Below are positions 13,080 to 23,486 of a stretch of DNA of 64,000 bases, piece after piece; position 1 is the first letter of the stretch; each line of letters starts with the position of its first letter. The stretch lies in the NCBI GenBank assembly GCA_907163375.1, contig CAJQUW010007434.1:267087-331086 (forward strand). The letters are read 5' to 3'. The DNA is from Prostheceraeus crozeri (Eukaryota; Platyhelminthes; Polycladida; Euryleptidae). A program made the position numbers and the translations under genes. The notes beneath the pieces were generated by a model that ran no database searches, had not been told where the DNA came from, and saw only the letters and a program-made list of their open reading frames with translations.

Positions 13080-15160
13080 ATGGATAAGATATCGAAAGAA
13101 TATCATAGTTATCAATTGTACATAACATTAATACTGGGTCTTTGAGATTTGATGAAATTTCTCTCGCAGACTTTACGTTCATAGACATTGGCAAAAAACT
13201 TCTGTAAAATTTCTATTTTGATGTCACAAGCTGATGGATTTAATTGATGCTTCAAATGAAAATGCTGGTGTACAAGACTTATTTTGCTATTTAAATGTTC
13301 TAAAATTCGCTTCCTGATAGTGCACTGAGTTTCACCAATATAAGTCTTAACATTTGTTGCAAGTGATTTTATATACAACATTTTTCAAAAAACATAAATT
13401 GCTGTTATTACATAAACAAGACTTATTGCATGGAATACTTTATTTCTTCTTGATTTGGCGAACTAATGATGGTGGGAGTTACAAACACAGGTTTCAGTTT
13501 CAAAATTGGAATTTTATTTAATTCAGAGCGAATTTGTCTTGCTTGATTTTCATTGATAAAAGGAATACGAACATACGCTTGCTTTTCTTGGTTAGTACGT
13601 GTACGAGTATGAAATGAAGGAACAGAAGTTGTTATATACTTGTTGACTAAACATTTGGGATATCCATTAGAAATAAAACGATGTTTAACAAAAGATATAC
13701 CCTTTTCAATCAATGCAGAGGTGATACAATTTCGATGAACTCGTAAACATTCATTTCTCATCAAATTAATCTTTCTAATTAAAGGTACGAAGCTATCCCA
13801 TGGCAACAGATGACCACTGTGGGTGGATTTTGAATAAAACGAACTTAAACACGAATTATTCGCGAAAGAAACTATTGTGTCCTAAAATGAAATACTAGCA
13901 TTTTCGGGGTACTCAACAGTAAACTGGATAGAATTATTTATGCTATTCAACTCAGGAAGTATATCATCCAAAGGAGAAAATGAAATAATATGTCCAAATA
14001 TATTAAAAAATTTTTTTTTTCGGTTTGGTTCTGCTATGTTTCCTCAGGCTTGGAGAGACCTTCCATATCGTACATTCGATATGGTTGGCCTGGCCCCGCC
14101 ATGTGGTATAGGTTGGAGGTTAGGGGCCGAAACCTTGCTTCATGCAGCCACATGGTTCCTCCCTGATGACTCCATACATAGCAAACTTAATTTTGGTTTT
14201 GGTTTTTTTTTAGGTTTCTCTCTTGTATGATAAAAATTAAATCGTTTATAAGTTTTAATTTATTTCCCTTACCGTCTCTAGTTGAGTAGACTTGCCTTTA
14301 TACGTATTTCAGTACCTGCTCTATACTAGAGTAGGTTAGTCTATGTTGTCAGTATTATTTCATTCATTCATGACTTTTAATTACCTAATTATTTACAAGA
14401 TTCTCCACTAGGGTAATTGTTTAACTTTGGCGTCTTCCGTTTCCTGGATTCTTCGAATTTTTTAACCGTGTCGTGTCTTAATTTGAATAACAAAAATATC
14501 ATCAATATATCTTTTCCAGAAAATAAAACGTGATGGATCAACAGATAGAATTTGCCTCTCTACATGAAACATGTAAACAATCGCTAAAATAGGGGATAAA
14601 TTATTTCCCATAGCTAATCCTGAATTTTGTTTATAGAACCGACCCTTAAAGAAAATGGTGTCCGTAGTTACAGGGTCGCTACATTTCAATTTTAGTAGGA
14701 CAGTTTTCATCTCATTACTCTGCCGAGATGCAATACTAGTTAATTCTTTATTGAACAACTTTTGAGCTGTGCTCGGTAGAACGTGTGGTTTTCATCATAA
14801 TTTTCTAAGTGTGGGTAGCTCAAATGTTCATATTTACGATCATCGATCGCTCTTTGTCTTGTCCGATGGCAGAATTCTAATATCAGGAATAACTTTAATG
14901 CTTTTGATTATTTTAGAGTCATTAGACACAGGGATTTTTGATTTAGAGGTAATGTCTATTATTTTATCATGTATAGACGATAGACATTGTTGTACATCAT
15001 CTGGAAGTGACACGTCAGTATGATAATAAGGACGGTTAGCTGGAGATATAAACCGCCAACTGGCTTCAAGTAGATCAGAATTAGAGTCAGAATTATATAT
15101 ATGTATATACATATTGTCGTATGTCTTAATAATCCCTGCATATTGGGAGGGAAACATGCT
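13080..15160 (-). mobile_element. Penelope-like element 4, interrupted
   Basis: Minus-strand pieces form another Penelope-like element. 15157-14840 carries the upstream conserved region (IKVIPDIRILPSDKTKSDR). 14758-14462 carries the reverse transcriptase core (FYKQNSGLAMGNNLSPILA and WKRYIDDIFV). 13806-13423 is the connecting domain. 13381-13112 is the GIY-YIG endonuclease (KTYIGETQCTIRKRILEHL). Between 13.8 and 14.46 kb the frame is lost and unrelated, partly GC-richer sequence is present (about 14,020-14,220), likely a secondary insertion. Non-functional. Confidence 0.75.
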
Positions 15161-15399
15161 TTATAGGCAGCCTAAACTGCATGATTGGGTCTGTGAGACC
15201 CAACACAGGATGCAAGCGTGCGCTACTTCTAAGGTCTTTTATCGAATGCTTTCTAATTTCATGACTGTCTCATTTGGTTATACCTTTCCAACTGTCTATG
15301 AATTAATCGATTTATTTATGTAGAATATTGATTTTGATGCATGTCTCCGTTACTGCATTAGTGGGTCTCAGAGACACAAGCTCATACGATTATCTTTAC

Positions 15400-15463
15400 A
15401 ATTAACAACAATGAGATTAAATACACAATAGATCAGATTGCCACGCAAAAGATGTGCGGCTGG
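15400..15463. repeat. 64-bp direct repeat around tRNA-like unit
   Basis: The 64 bp here recur at 15,698-15,761 with a single difference seen by eye. Each copy ends in the tRNA 3' acceptor sequence (TGTGCGGCTGG), but only the first copy is followed by the rest of the tRNA. This points to duplication of a tRNA-containing unit or a tRNA-derived SINE. Confidence 0.8.
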
Positions 15464-15528
15464 TAGGATTCGAACCTACGACCAAGGTGAACTAGACCTG
15501 TGCTCTAACCAACTGAGCTACGAGCCAC
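15455..15528 (-). tRNA. tRNA-like sequence, apparent Thr(AGU)
   Basis: Read on the minus strand this gives a cloverleaf: acceptor start GTGGCTC, D arm with A box TAGCTCAGTTGG, anticodon loop CTAGTTC (anticodon AGT by position), T arm GTAGGTTCGAATCCTAC containing the B box, and acceptor end CAGCCGC plus A. One acceptor pair mismatches and the anticodon stem is weak. With the duplicated flank it may be a tRNA pseudogene or SINE head rather than a working gene. Both internal Pol III promoter boxes are intact. Confidence 0.6.
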
Positions 15529-15697
15529 TTACGCGACTCTGTCAATTGGCAGGATCAAACCCTCACCACCACACATCAGTTGTCAAGGCAATAATAATCA
15601 ATGAATAAATAACACGTCACAATTGTGACCGCCGACATTAAGGCAAGTAGCAGGGATCGATTGTCCACCAAAGCATCTTAAGCCATGTCGTGAATGC

Positions 15698-15761
15698 AAT
15701 TAACAACAATGAGATTAAATACACGATAGATCAGATTGCCACGCAAAAGATGTGCGGCTGG
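15698..15761. repeat. 64-bp direct repeat, second copy
   Basis: Second copy of the segment at 15,400-15,463; it breaks off just inside the tRNA acceptor stem. Confidence 0.8.
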
Positions 15762-15995
15762 CAAGTAATTCAATGTTCATAACTAGATTCACACAAATAT
15801 CACGCGACTACAAAATTATTGAAAACATTCTGATTAGTTACCTATGACTCAACGCCAGGCTGTCGACATCTATAAACGCAATTACTCGGCATTTCAGTAA
15901 TTTTACGTTCACTGTCTATTCAAATAAAAATGAAGAAGACAAAGATGCGAATGAATTACATGTAGTACAGAGAAAGACTTTCGTTTTGCCCTTGG

Positions 15996-16740
15996 GTGAA
16001 TTTTAGACGGCAGAAGAACTGCCCACATTCACTGGAGGAATGCATGCAGGAAATGCTATGCAAATACGACCAGGAATTAAAGCATTCGCATCCCAGCGAA
16101 TCCATGACCTTGCATCTTAATTCAAAGTCATTTTCGACCAAGATATGCCAGCTACCATTATTATTGAGACAAACCGTGAAGCTCGAAGGGTATAAGGAAA
16201 TGATTGGCAAACTATTTCATCGGTGGAAGTGGAAGCATATTGGTTTATGTATTCTACCAGGTGTTTTCAAAAGCAAAACTGAAGATTTGCGTGAGTTATG
16301 GAATGAAGAGACTGGTTGTGCCATATTTAGGGAGACCATGTCAATCAATCGTTTCGAAGAAATTCGAAGAAAGTATGGATCGACAATAGAGCACAAGAAT
16401 GGCAAGATTGAAAAACGACCGACTTGCAGCTATTCGCTTGCTCATTGATGATATCAACAGCCAAAAATGCTACAACCATTGAGAGTGTTTAAATGTGGAT
16501 GTAGAATTACATCTTTTCTAAGGGCGGTGCCAAGCAAACTGGCAAAGTGCGGACTCAAATTTTGGATTCTCGTTGATTCTGCAACTTATTATGCTTCTTA
16601 TGTGAATATGCATACCGTAAAGGACTCTATAAATATTCGTGGTGTTCGTAGTTTGGGAGTACATGTGTTACAGGCAACTCAATCCATCGGGAAGAAATGT
16701 CACCATGGACAACTTTTTCACGAGTCAAAAGTCAAAAGTC
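15996..16740 (+). mobile_element. piggyBac-like transposase remnant
   Basis: Two consecutive frames look like the DDE transposase of piggyBac (DDE_Tnp_1_7). The first (15996-16448) ends with a region typical of the N-terminal part (LPGVFKSKTEDLRELWNEE, MSINRFEEIRRKY). The second (16467 on) has RAVPSKLAKCGLKFWILVDS, matching the PSKPAKYG-type block around the second catalytic Asp, followed by a LGVHVLQ strand. The block that should carry the first Asp is degraded and the C-terminal zinc-binding end is absent. No inverted termini or TTAA flanks were found. It fuses into LINE sequence. Confidence 0.65.
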
Positions 16741-16789
16741 ATAGAAAATCATGTTTGAAAAACATTACCAAGTCGTCATTATGTGATCA

Positions 16790-17490
16790 GGTGTTAACAC
16801 TGAGGGATTCTTCAACGCACCTTGGCATTACTTTGTCGTCCAAATTTAGTGGTTGTGAACATGTACAGTCTCGCATAAAAAAGCTCGTGGAGCTTTCTTT
16901 GGGCTCTGTCCCTTTGATATGTTCAACCAAACTTAGATCTAGACATTCCTAAAACTTAGACATTCCAGAGAAAGCATATATATGGAAAGCCATAGTTCTG
17001 CCAACTTTGATTTTCGGATGTGACATCGCCCCTTTGAGAGCTTCTGATGTTGGCGTATTGGTGAACTTCCAGGCAAGTTGCTTGAAGGCAGCTCTTAATT
17101 TGCCAAAAAGAGTGCTCTACTACAATCATTGGACATTTTGCCCGCGTCAGAATGCTTGTGTCGAAGATCATTGCGCTGATCATCGACTTCGGCGCTTAAT
17201 GCTTGGTCGTATTTCTGACGCAATGCTCATGCCGCAATCTGTATGCGGATCTTTTCTAGGCCAGATTGCTGATTGTGCGGGTTCAATCAGCAATATCATG
17301 AAGCTGATGTTGGGGAGAATTCCTCATCAGCTGTTTACTCCAGGGCATGAACCTGATGGAATCAAGGACAGTATAAGGACTGTCCTATCTTACCAGGAAC
17401 CCTTGAGTTCAAAATTATTGCTATTGCTATGTCTTTACTACTGAATTTTAATTTTTTGTCACGTTCGTTTTGTGGATGCTGAATAAAGTT
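16790..17490 (+). mobile_element. LINE 3' end
   Basis: Frames here encode the C-terminal part of a non-LTR retrotransposon ORF2 (THLGITLSSKFSGCEHVQSR; then KAIVLPTLIFGCD...NFQASCLKAALNLPKR). It ends at AATAAAGTTATTATTATCATGA, the same tail type as the fragment at 6.6-7.15 kb. Truncated at the 5' side, where it meets the piggyBac-like remnant. Confidence 0.65.
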
Positions 17491-17574
17491 ATTATTATCA
17501 TGAAGAAGCAATCATGCACTAGCTGTCTAAGTAACTATTCATGCCTTCACATCACAGCATTCTATCAAGGTTGT

Positions 17575-17608
17575 CGGGCATAAATTGGAAATTTCCAATT
17601 TATGCCCG
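17575..17608. repeat. 34-bp perfect palindrome
   Basis: CGGGCATAAATTGGAAA is followed directly by its exact reverse complement, giving 17 bp on each side with no spacer. No neighbouring gene explains it. It could be the fused ends of a small inverted-repeat transposon. Confidence 0.9.
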
Positions 17609-18087
17609 CAAATTTCAATGTATTTTCGATGGATCTACAACTTCCCATTTGTGCCCTGCATTTTCATTTATCTATTTCAAACATGATCATTTCAAGGGTA
17701 ATTTCATTCTCGTTCATCGACATCTATGGTCCACGTCATAAATGTTTTCTTAATCCATGATAGTTCAGGCAATAATAGAAATTATGTAATGGTTAAAGGA
17801 GGACAGATTGATATTTGTTGGAATAATGAGGTCAATTATCTTGTTAAAATGCCCGAGGGCTTTTGAGTAATGGATAAACGGGGATTTTTTAGATCTTAAT
17901 AAAACCACGTTTATCCGTTTTAAACTATGCCAGATTATCTCTATGTTCACAGGGCAGGTTAACAGGGTCGGTTAACACATAGAGGTCGGATAGATTTGAA
18001 TTTCTAATTTATTGCATTTCCTTTTACGCTAGATGAAGGACAACCAAGGTATAACTAACTTCATGTACGATGAATCAAATTTGAAGA

Positions 18088-18093
18088 ATTATT
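18088..18093. repeat. 6-bp target-site duplication, left (element A)
   Basis: ATTATT immediately outside the left end of element A; the same six bases follow the right end at 44,935-44,940. A 6-bp duplication is the known signature of Maverick/Polinton insertion. Confidence 0.92.
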
Positions 18094-18447
18094 AGTAGTG
18101 AAAACTGTGCCCTACTACGAGTGGGATAGGTACAGGGATAGGTGCATGTAAAATTCAGTGTTATAGTTAGGTACATGGATAGGTACATGCACGATCTAGT
18201 GTTATGAATAGGAACATGGGATAGGTACATGTAAAAATAGCTGTGTTATGAATAGGAACATGTATGACTTCTGTCTTATTGGATAAGTACATGTGCTTGG
18301 TAGACTGGGTTGAGTACATTGCGTTTCGGAACGTCCATGATCGAACTTGTGCGACTTGGTTCTGAGTACTTGGATACGCACCGATAGACGTCCGTTGTTT
18401 GATTTTGAATGTGTTTGCTCAATTGCGACTATTGTGACCATTGTAAT
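18094..18447. repeat. Left terminal inverted repeat of element A
   Basis: The reverse complement of this segment matches 44,673-44,934 closely over its whole length. The left copy is longer (354 versus about 262 bp) because it has extra units of an internal repeat built on GGATAGGTACATG and GAATAGGAACATG, plus a 9-bp duplication at the inner edge. Any open frame running through it is simply the repeat read as protein. Confidence 0.92.
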
Positions 18448-19398
18448 AATTATTGAAAATATAAAACCTTAATGTGCATTTATGATTTTATTACTTCCCA
18501 ATATGAAAATCAATTCCGGAATTATGTTTAAAGTGAAAAGACAAGAGATTTACGATGTAAATATTATTTAACATTGAAAAACAAGTGAAGTGTAGAAGTC
18601 TTGTCCCGTAGGGGACTCTATTATTTTCAAGAAATCGTCGCTCCATTCCAAAAAAGTTACATTGTTTGTGAACTCGTGTTCTATTTGATGAAGCGGACAC
18701 TTGATTGATGGTTGCGCCTTTGAAGTGCTGTTACGATTTATAGCCTCCAAAGGGCCAATTTGCAGCCACATGAGAGATGAATGTCCATGTCCAATCGTCC
18801 ACCCATGATTGTTTCACTTCCATTTTCAAAGAAGAAGAGTTTCGACATGTTTTTGGATAGGAAGTTGGAAATTATAATCTCTTGAGGAAATAAACTTTAA
18901 AGTTTGGTACAATGGCATCTTTATATGTTAATAAACTTTAGGGAAGTTCGGTACCTCTCTGATTGGCTGTTAGGATTTCCTTTGTTTAAAAAAGTATATA
19001 CGTCCGAGGTTTGTACCAATTCTTATCAAAGGTTCTAATCCTCAAGCTTACGACAAGTTTCAACTTTATAATTTATTTATTTAACGATGGATCGTACCAA
19101 TGCACAAAAGGAATCTCCGATCGAGAATGTTACTATGGAACGTACCAATACACCTCCCCAATCTCCGATGGAGCGTATATCAACATATTTGTTTTGTTAT
19201 TTCACAAATTGGTCCTCTGTTTAGGTATGAATGGGACATGGGGAATAAATATCTATAATTGCTCATGCTCAATATAGAAATTCAGATTAACTTTCAAACA
19301 AAAATGAAATATGAAGACATCAACTTAAAATAAATAGGAACATATAACTTCTAAAGAAGCAGTTATATTGCTACCTTTAAAATGCTTGTAGCAGTCCA

Positions 19399-19715
19399 GG
19401 ATGACATCATACATGTGTCACACAGGACATCATTAGAATGAGAATGAAAATAGCATTCGAATGATATAAGGTATGTACCTATTCGATGGGAAAATCCTAG
19501 TTGTATGCAACTGTATGCAAGCAGACAAATGTTAGATTTTAAAATTCACCAAGTTTTTAGCCCATTCTTTAAAGGTATGTAGCTCCCTAGTTATATGTCA
19601 TGCATGTGTCATACAATACACAATTAGAATCAGAATGAAAAGAGCATTCGAATGATATATTGTATGTACCCATTTGATGAGAAAATCCTAGTTGTATGCA
19701 TCTGTATGCAACTCG
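19399..19715. repeat. Two ~120-bp diverged direct repeats
   Basis: 19,399-19,525 and 19,593-19,715 share long stretches (GCATTCGAATGATATA, GTATGTACC, GAAAATCCTAGTTGTATGCA) in the same orientation. A tandem duplication inside element A. Confidence 0.8.
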
Positions 19716-19811
19716 AAAAATTCCAAGTTTTTTTACAATAATGACTAAGTTTACAAATTTTCAAAGCTAAAGTTTCACAACTAAAACTGACCATAATATG
19801 CAAACCTCTAC

Positions 19812-19853
19812 ACTTGACCTTGACCTTAGACCTGACCTTGACCTTTGACCTTC
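19812..19853. repeat. Cluster of TGACCT half-sites
   Basis: Five TGACCT/TGACCTT copies within about 40 bp (TGACCTTGACCTTAGACCTGACCTTGACCTTTGACC). On the other strand these read AGGTCA, the nuclear-receptor half-site, and TGACCTTTGACC is a DR1 arrangement. This may be chance in a short tandem array. Confidence 0.5.
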
Positions 19854-19950
19854 ATACACTTCATACACGGCGGGGGGGGCTCAAATTTTCTCGGGCACTC
19901 GAAAATTTATTTACCCATGGGTTCCGGGCGCCATAGATACTCTTCTTGCT

Positions 19951-19998
19951 TCCCTAACCCGAACCCTAACCCTAACCTTAACCCTAACCCTAACCCTC
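19951..19998. repeat. Interstitial telomere-type repeat (CCCTAA)n
   Basis: Seven or so CCCTAA units with two variants (CCCGAA, CCTTAA). On the minus strand this is TTAGGG, the common animal telomere unit. It lies inside the virus-like element, not at a chromosome end. Confidence 0.85.
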
Positions 19999-20010
19999 GT
20001 CATTAAATTT

Positions 20011-20095
20011 GATTATTTAAATTTTGGCGCGAAATTTGAATTTTCGAATTTTGGCGCGAAATTTGAATTTTCGAAATTTGGCGCGCAATTTAAAA
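20011..20095. promoter_or_regulatory. Tandem E2F-like sites
   Basis: Three near-identical units of about 28 bp each contain TTTGGCGCGAAA or TTTGGCGCGCAA, matching the E2F/DP consensus TTTSSCGC. They are about 1 kb upstream of the multi-exon gene. Whether they work as binding sites is inference. Confidence 0.4.
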
Positions 20096-21076
20096 TTTAC
20101 AATTTCTTAAACAATTCAAGCATCTGATATCTTTAAATTCAAATGATAATATGTCTTTTAGTAATAGCATTTCAAGCAATATATCATTCCATCATCTTAT
20201 AATATTTTGAATTCACTCCAATGCTTGTATGTAGAAATCTTTCAACACATTTGATGACACTTCCATTTCTAAGTTTAAAAATAAACCAGCTATTTAATTT
20301 CTTGTTTGAGTTATCAATTTTTTTTGACCGTACCAATTCCAGGATGTGATGTCACAAGGTCTTTGTTCATAGTTGCTTTGTCAATTTCATAAATAAAGAA
20401 GTTGCAGACAACGAATTTTCACTCATTTTCAAATAATTCAGTGTCCATAGCAGACGTCGTTATTCGTTCCTCCGTTCTCCGATTCATACCACAATTCTGA
20501 AGTGAGTTTCATTACCATGTTGTGCTACTTTATAGGATATTCGGGAGTAGAAACATTATTAAGTTCTTATAACCAAATAGCTTTAAATATAGAAGCTTGG
20601 GTTTTAGATAGGAACACTTCATGTTACATTATTAACCATGTTTTTTTTAAATTTTTCATCCTATATTAAGTCATTGAGCGAGAGACATGAATATATCAGT
20701 TGAAATGTAAGTGTATTTAAATCAACAAGATTTTCACAGTTTGTTTATAAATAAAAGATACCTAAATAAAGCCTTCATCCATTTTAAATATTCAGTTTGT
20801 CATCTGCTAACAGATGTATAAAATTCAAGCTTGTTTAATTAAACAAATTGAGGATTGGTTGAAATTTTCGAAATTTCACTTTCATTCCATTAAATTAATT
20901 TCGAAATTAAATAATTTCAAGACAGCTACTTGCAAATTTCAACTCTTTCTATGAGCAAACCGTTTTCGAATGAAAATTAAACTTTCGACTTTCGGTTTCA
21001 ATTTCAACTTCAGATTTCAATTCTTTCTAAGATATATTCAATATCAAGGTAGTACTTCATAGAGTTTTGTTGATGA

Positions 21077-21085
21077 TATATAAAT
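21077..21085 (+). promoter_or_regulatory. TATA box upstream of multi-exon gene
   Basis: TATATAAAT lies 57-65 bp upstream of the first ATG. A pyrimidine tract ending TCTATAG just before the ATG could instead be a splice acceptor, which would place the true first exon further upstream. Confidence 0.4.
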
Positions 21086-21141
21086 GAGTTCTCATTTAAT
21101 AAGAGATAAAATTATAATCAAATTTTTTTTCCTCTATAGAG

Positions 21142-23305
21142 ATGGTCCGACAAGAGAGTCTTGCACGACAGCGCCTAATTTTTCACTTCTGTAAAACATG
21201 TCAATTGCCCGTTCGTCATGCCAATAAGAGCGGTCACAAGAATTGCCTCTTCAAAAGTGACTGTACGTATCTGTACTGCCTAACTTGTAAGTCCTATAAA
21301 CGGAGCAATGAAAAGGCAAATACCGAAGACTCTAAGACATTCATTGAAAAGCACACACCATGTGCTCAGCAAAATGGGAGGAAGGGCATCAACCTCACCT
21401 GAAAGGCTGAAAAGAGGAGGTTGGAGCGATTATTTCACAAGGAGAGGCCGATGGAAGGTGTACTTTCAGAGGTGGATGAGCCTACGGAAATAAAGAAACC
21501 CGTCAAGTCCCGAGTCCCAAAGAAAGCCCCCAAGTCACAACAGTTCATCGATGACACTTTAAGTGATTTTGAGGTGAGTTCTGTCAATCCTACATAATAC
21601 CTTCAAAGGATAGCTTCTTAAAACCAAATAAATTAATTATTGGTCCATTATGCAAAAAAACATATATCGTTTAAACATTTCAGGATAATGATGAGATGCC
21701 TCCTCCTAAGAAGACCAAGGTCTTAATTAAAAAAAAGAGTATCACTAAAAATGTGAGAATACATTTACTCCGTTAATTATTCTACCATGTAAAAGGGATT
21801 TCAACATTGTCACAACATTTCAGAGTGAGTTGCCTCAAAAGACTTCTGTCAGTTTCGAAGAGGAGAAAGCGGCTGAATGCTTGAGAAATGTAAGTATTAA
21901 AGTTATTCATTAGTTCTTTATGTGAAATTGAATATGAACTTTTTTCAGCTGTTTACAAGTGTGAACAGTATACACCCCGTTTGCCCAAAGATACCCCGTT
22001 TGCCTACACCGAAGAAGAAGTGCCTTGCAAGTCCCGTAAGTGTCATTGTTTAGTTATTTGTCAATAATATTTCTCAATGCATGAAGTATTTCCAAGAACA
22101 TGTATGCTTCTCAATGAGTTGCGAACATGTTATCTTATTTTTCGCAGCAGGTTGTGCGATCGCTGTCCCTCAAGAAACATCGAAGTTTCCTATCGACGCC
22201 AGCGACGAGTACGTCGGTGGAAGAAAATGAGGAAAAGCCTTATTCCATTCGGGAGTCATCATCAGAGGACGATGAAACCTCTTCAGCAACTTCTTGTGAT
22301 GAGGACGCTGAAACTTCGTCAGCGACGTCTTCCCCGACATCTTCTTCCGATGAGGATGATGATTATGTTAGAAATGTAAGTATCAAAGTTGGTCAACTGC
22401 ATGAGTACAGAATATTCTATTAAAATATATTTCGAAACTCACTTTACTACTAATGTCTTTGTTTGTAATAGATTAATTTATCTTTTAGAATGACTCGTTG
22501 CCCCGTGAGAGAGACATTGGATCCGGTCAGAAGATCACAATCCAGCCTGAGGTAAGAGAAATTCACTTTTGTATATCATCAATGGTAAAATGCTAAATGG
22601 ATGATAAACAATTGTTTCTTTCGATTACAGGATTCCGCGATGTGTTCATCCCAGGAGGAGGTGTCATTCAGCCACATCCGGGCTTCTCCGAGCTGGAGTG
22701 TGCGCCTTCCGTTTTCACCGGTGATGACACTGGCTCCGTCATTTCCACTGCGTCCCCTATCGTTCGCAGCTCCTTCCTCTTCGATCCCAGCCGCAGCTCC
22801 TTCCTCTCCGATCCCAGCCGCAGCTCCTTCCTCTCCGATCCCAGCCGCAGCTCCTTCCTCTCCGATCCCAGCCGCAGCTCCTTCCTCTACGATCCCAGCC
22901 GCAGGTCCTTCCTCTCACGCTGCTGTGCCCGCACCTCCAGCTCCTCTCCCTGTTCGGCAGTACAATGTCGATCTCGACGCGACAGTAGAAGATGACATTG
23001 AGGTACAACTACGTCGTTGTCAAGAGCGCCTGAAGGAGGTTGAGGCCCGCGAGTTGAAGTTGAAGGAGGACAATAGAGGTTTGATTGAGTCTATAAGAAA
23101 TATTGCTCAATCAAACCTCCTGTTGGCCTCCCAAGTAACCATCAGCCAACAGCACAATAAAGAAACGCTTGTTCACCTCGACTTTTCCCAAAATGGGATC
23201 AAAAAAGTGCACCTAACGAGGATGGACGATTTGGGTGGCTGTAGTGACAGCTGCAGTCACCTAAAACTCTACCATAGTGGCATTGTTAAATGCGTCAAAC
23301 TATAA
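21142..23305 (+). pseudogene. Multi-exon gene of unknown function inside element A
   Basis: A spliced gene can be traced through at least seven short exons with GT-AG introns, all in phase 0 (donors at about 21,574, 21,752, 21,891, 22,035, 22,374 and 22,551). The N-terminus has a Cys/His pattern (FCKTCQLPVRHAN, HKNC, CTYLYCLTC), perhaps a zinc-binding module. Then come basic segments, an acidic Ser/Thr/Asp-rich exon, a final exon with five or six copies of a Pro/Ala/Ser nonapeptide, and a Glu/Leu-rich coiled coil. An in-frame TGA at 21,400-21,402 interrupts the first exon and otherwise the frame continues, so the copy is probably broken. I do not recognise the family. It may be a captured host gene or an element-specific regulator. 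Confidence 0.6.
22767..22910 (+). repeat. 27-bp coding tandem repeat
   Basis: Five to six copies of a 27-bp unit encode the nonapeptide AAAPSSPIP in the last exon of the multi-exon gene. The period is a multiple of three, so the frame is kept. Open frames on the other strand and in other frames here come from the repeat. Confidence 0.9.
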
Positions 23306-23446
23306 CTTCCTTACTTTGACTTCCATTTCTATTTTCTTCTATTTTGAAAAAAAAAATTGTTGAAATTGTATGTGTTTTCTCTTTACATCAGATGGGAACA
23401 TATGGTATTGGCTAGTGATGACGCTGACGTTATCGGTTGATAGATG

Positions 23447-23456
23447 TATATAAAGG
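23447..23456 (+). promoter_or_regulatory. TATA box of the element A polymerase gene
   Basis: TATATAAAGG lies about 31 bp upstream of the polymerase ATG at 23,487, so the 5' leader would be very short. Close variants stand before three other element A genes. Confidence 0.65.
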
Positions 23457-23486
23457 CTTGTTAATTTATTATCCTCATCAATAATC

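Larger units (their letters stand above)
18448..21130. other. Left subterminal non-coding region of element A
   Basis: No convincing gene. It contains two diverged direct repeats, a run of TGACCT half-sites, a telomere-type tract and E2F-like sites, listed separately. A few short minus-strand open frames near 18.5-18.8 kb have no recognisable domain. Confidence 0.5.

Noticed and set aside
18202-18441. 79-codon minus-strand open frame, and a similar plus-strand frame at 44,658-45,041
   Set aside because: Their similarity is due to the terminal inverted repeats of element A; no domain and no start context.
18491-18771. Two overlapping minus-strand open frames of 67-69 codons inside element A's left end
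   Set aside because: No domain, no conserved counterpart seen; kept as non-coding.
22597-23008. Ser/Arg-rich and Arg/Gly/Trp-rich open frames over the 27-bp repeat
   Set aside because: Alternative frames of the coding repeat; the spliced frame ending at 23,305 fits the intron phases and continues into a coiled coil.
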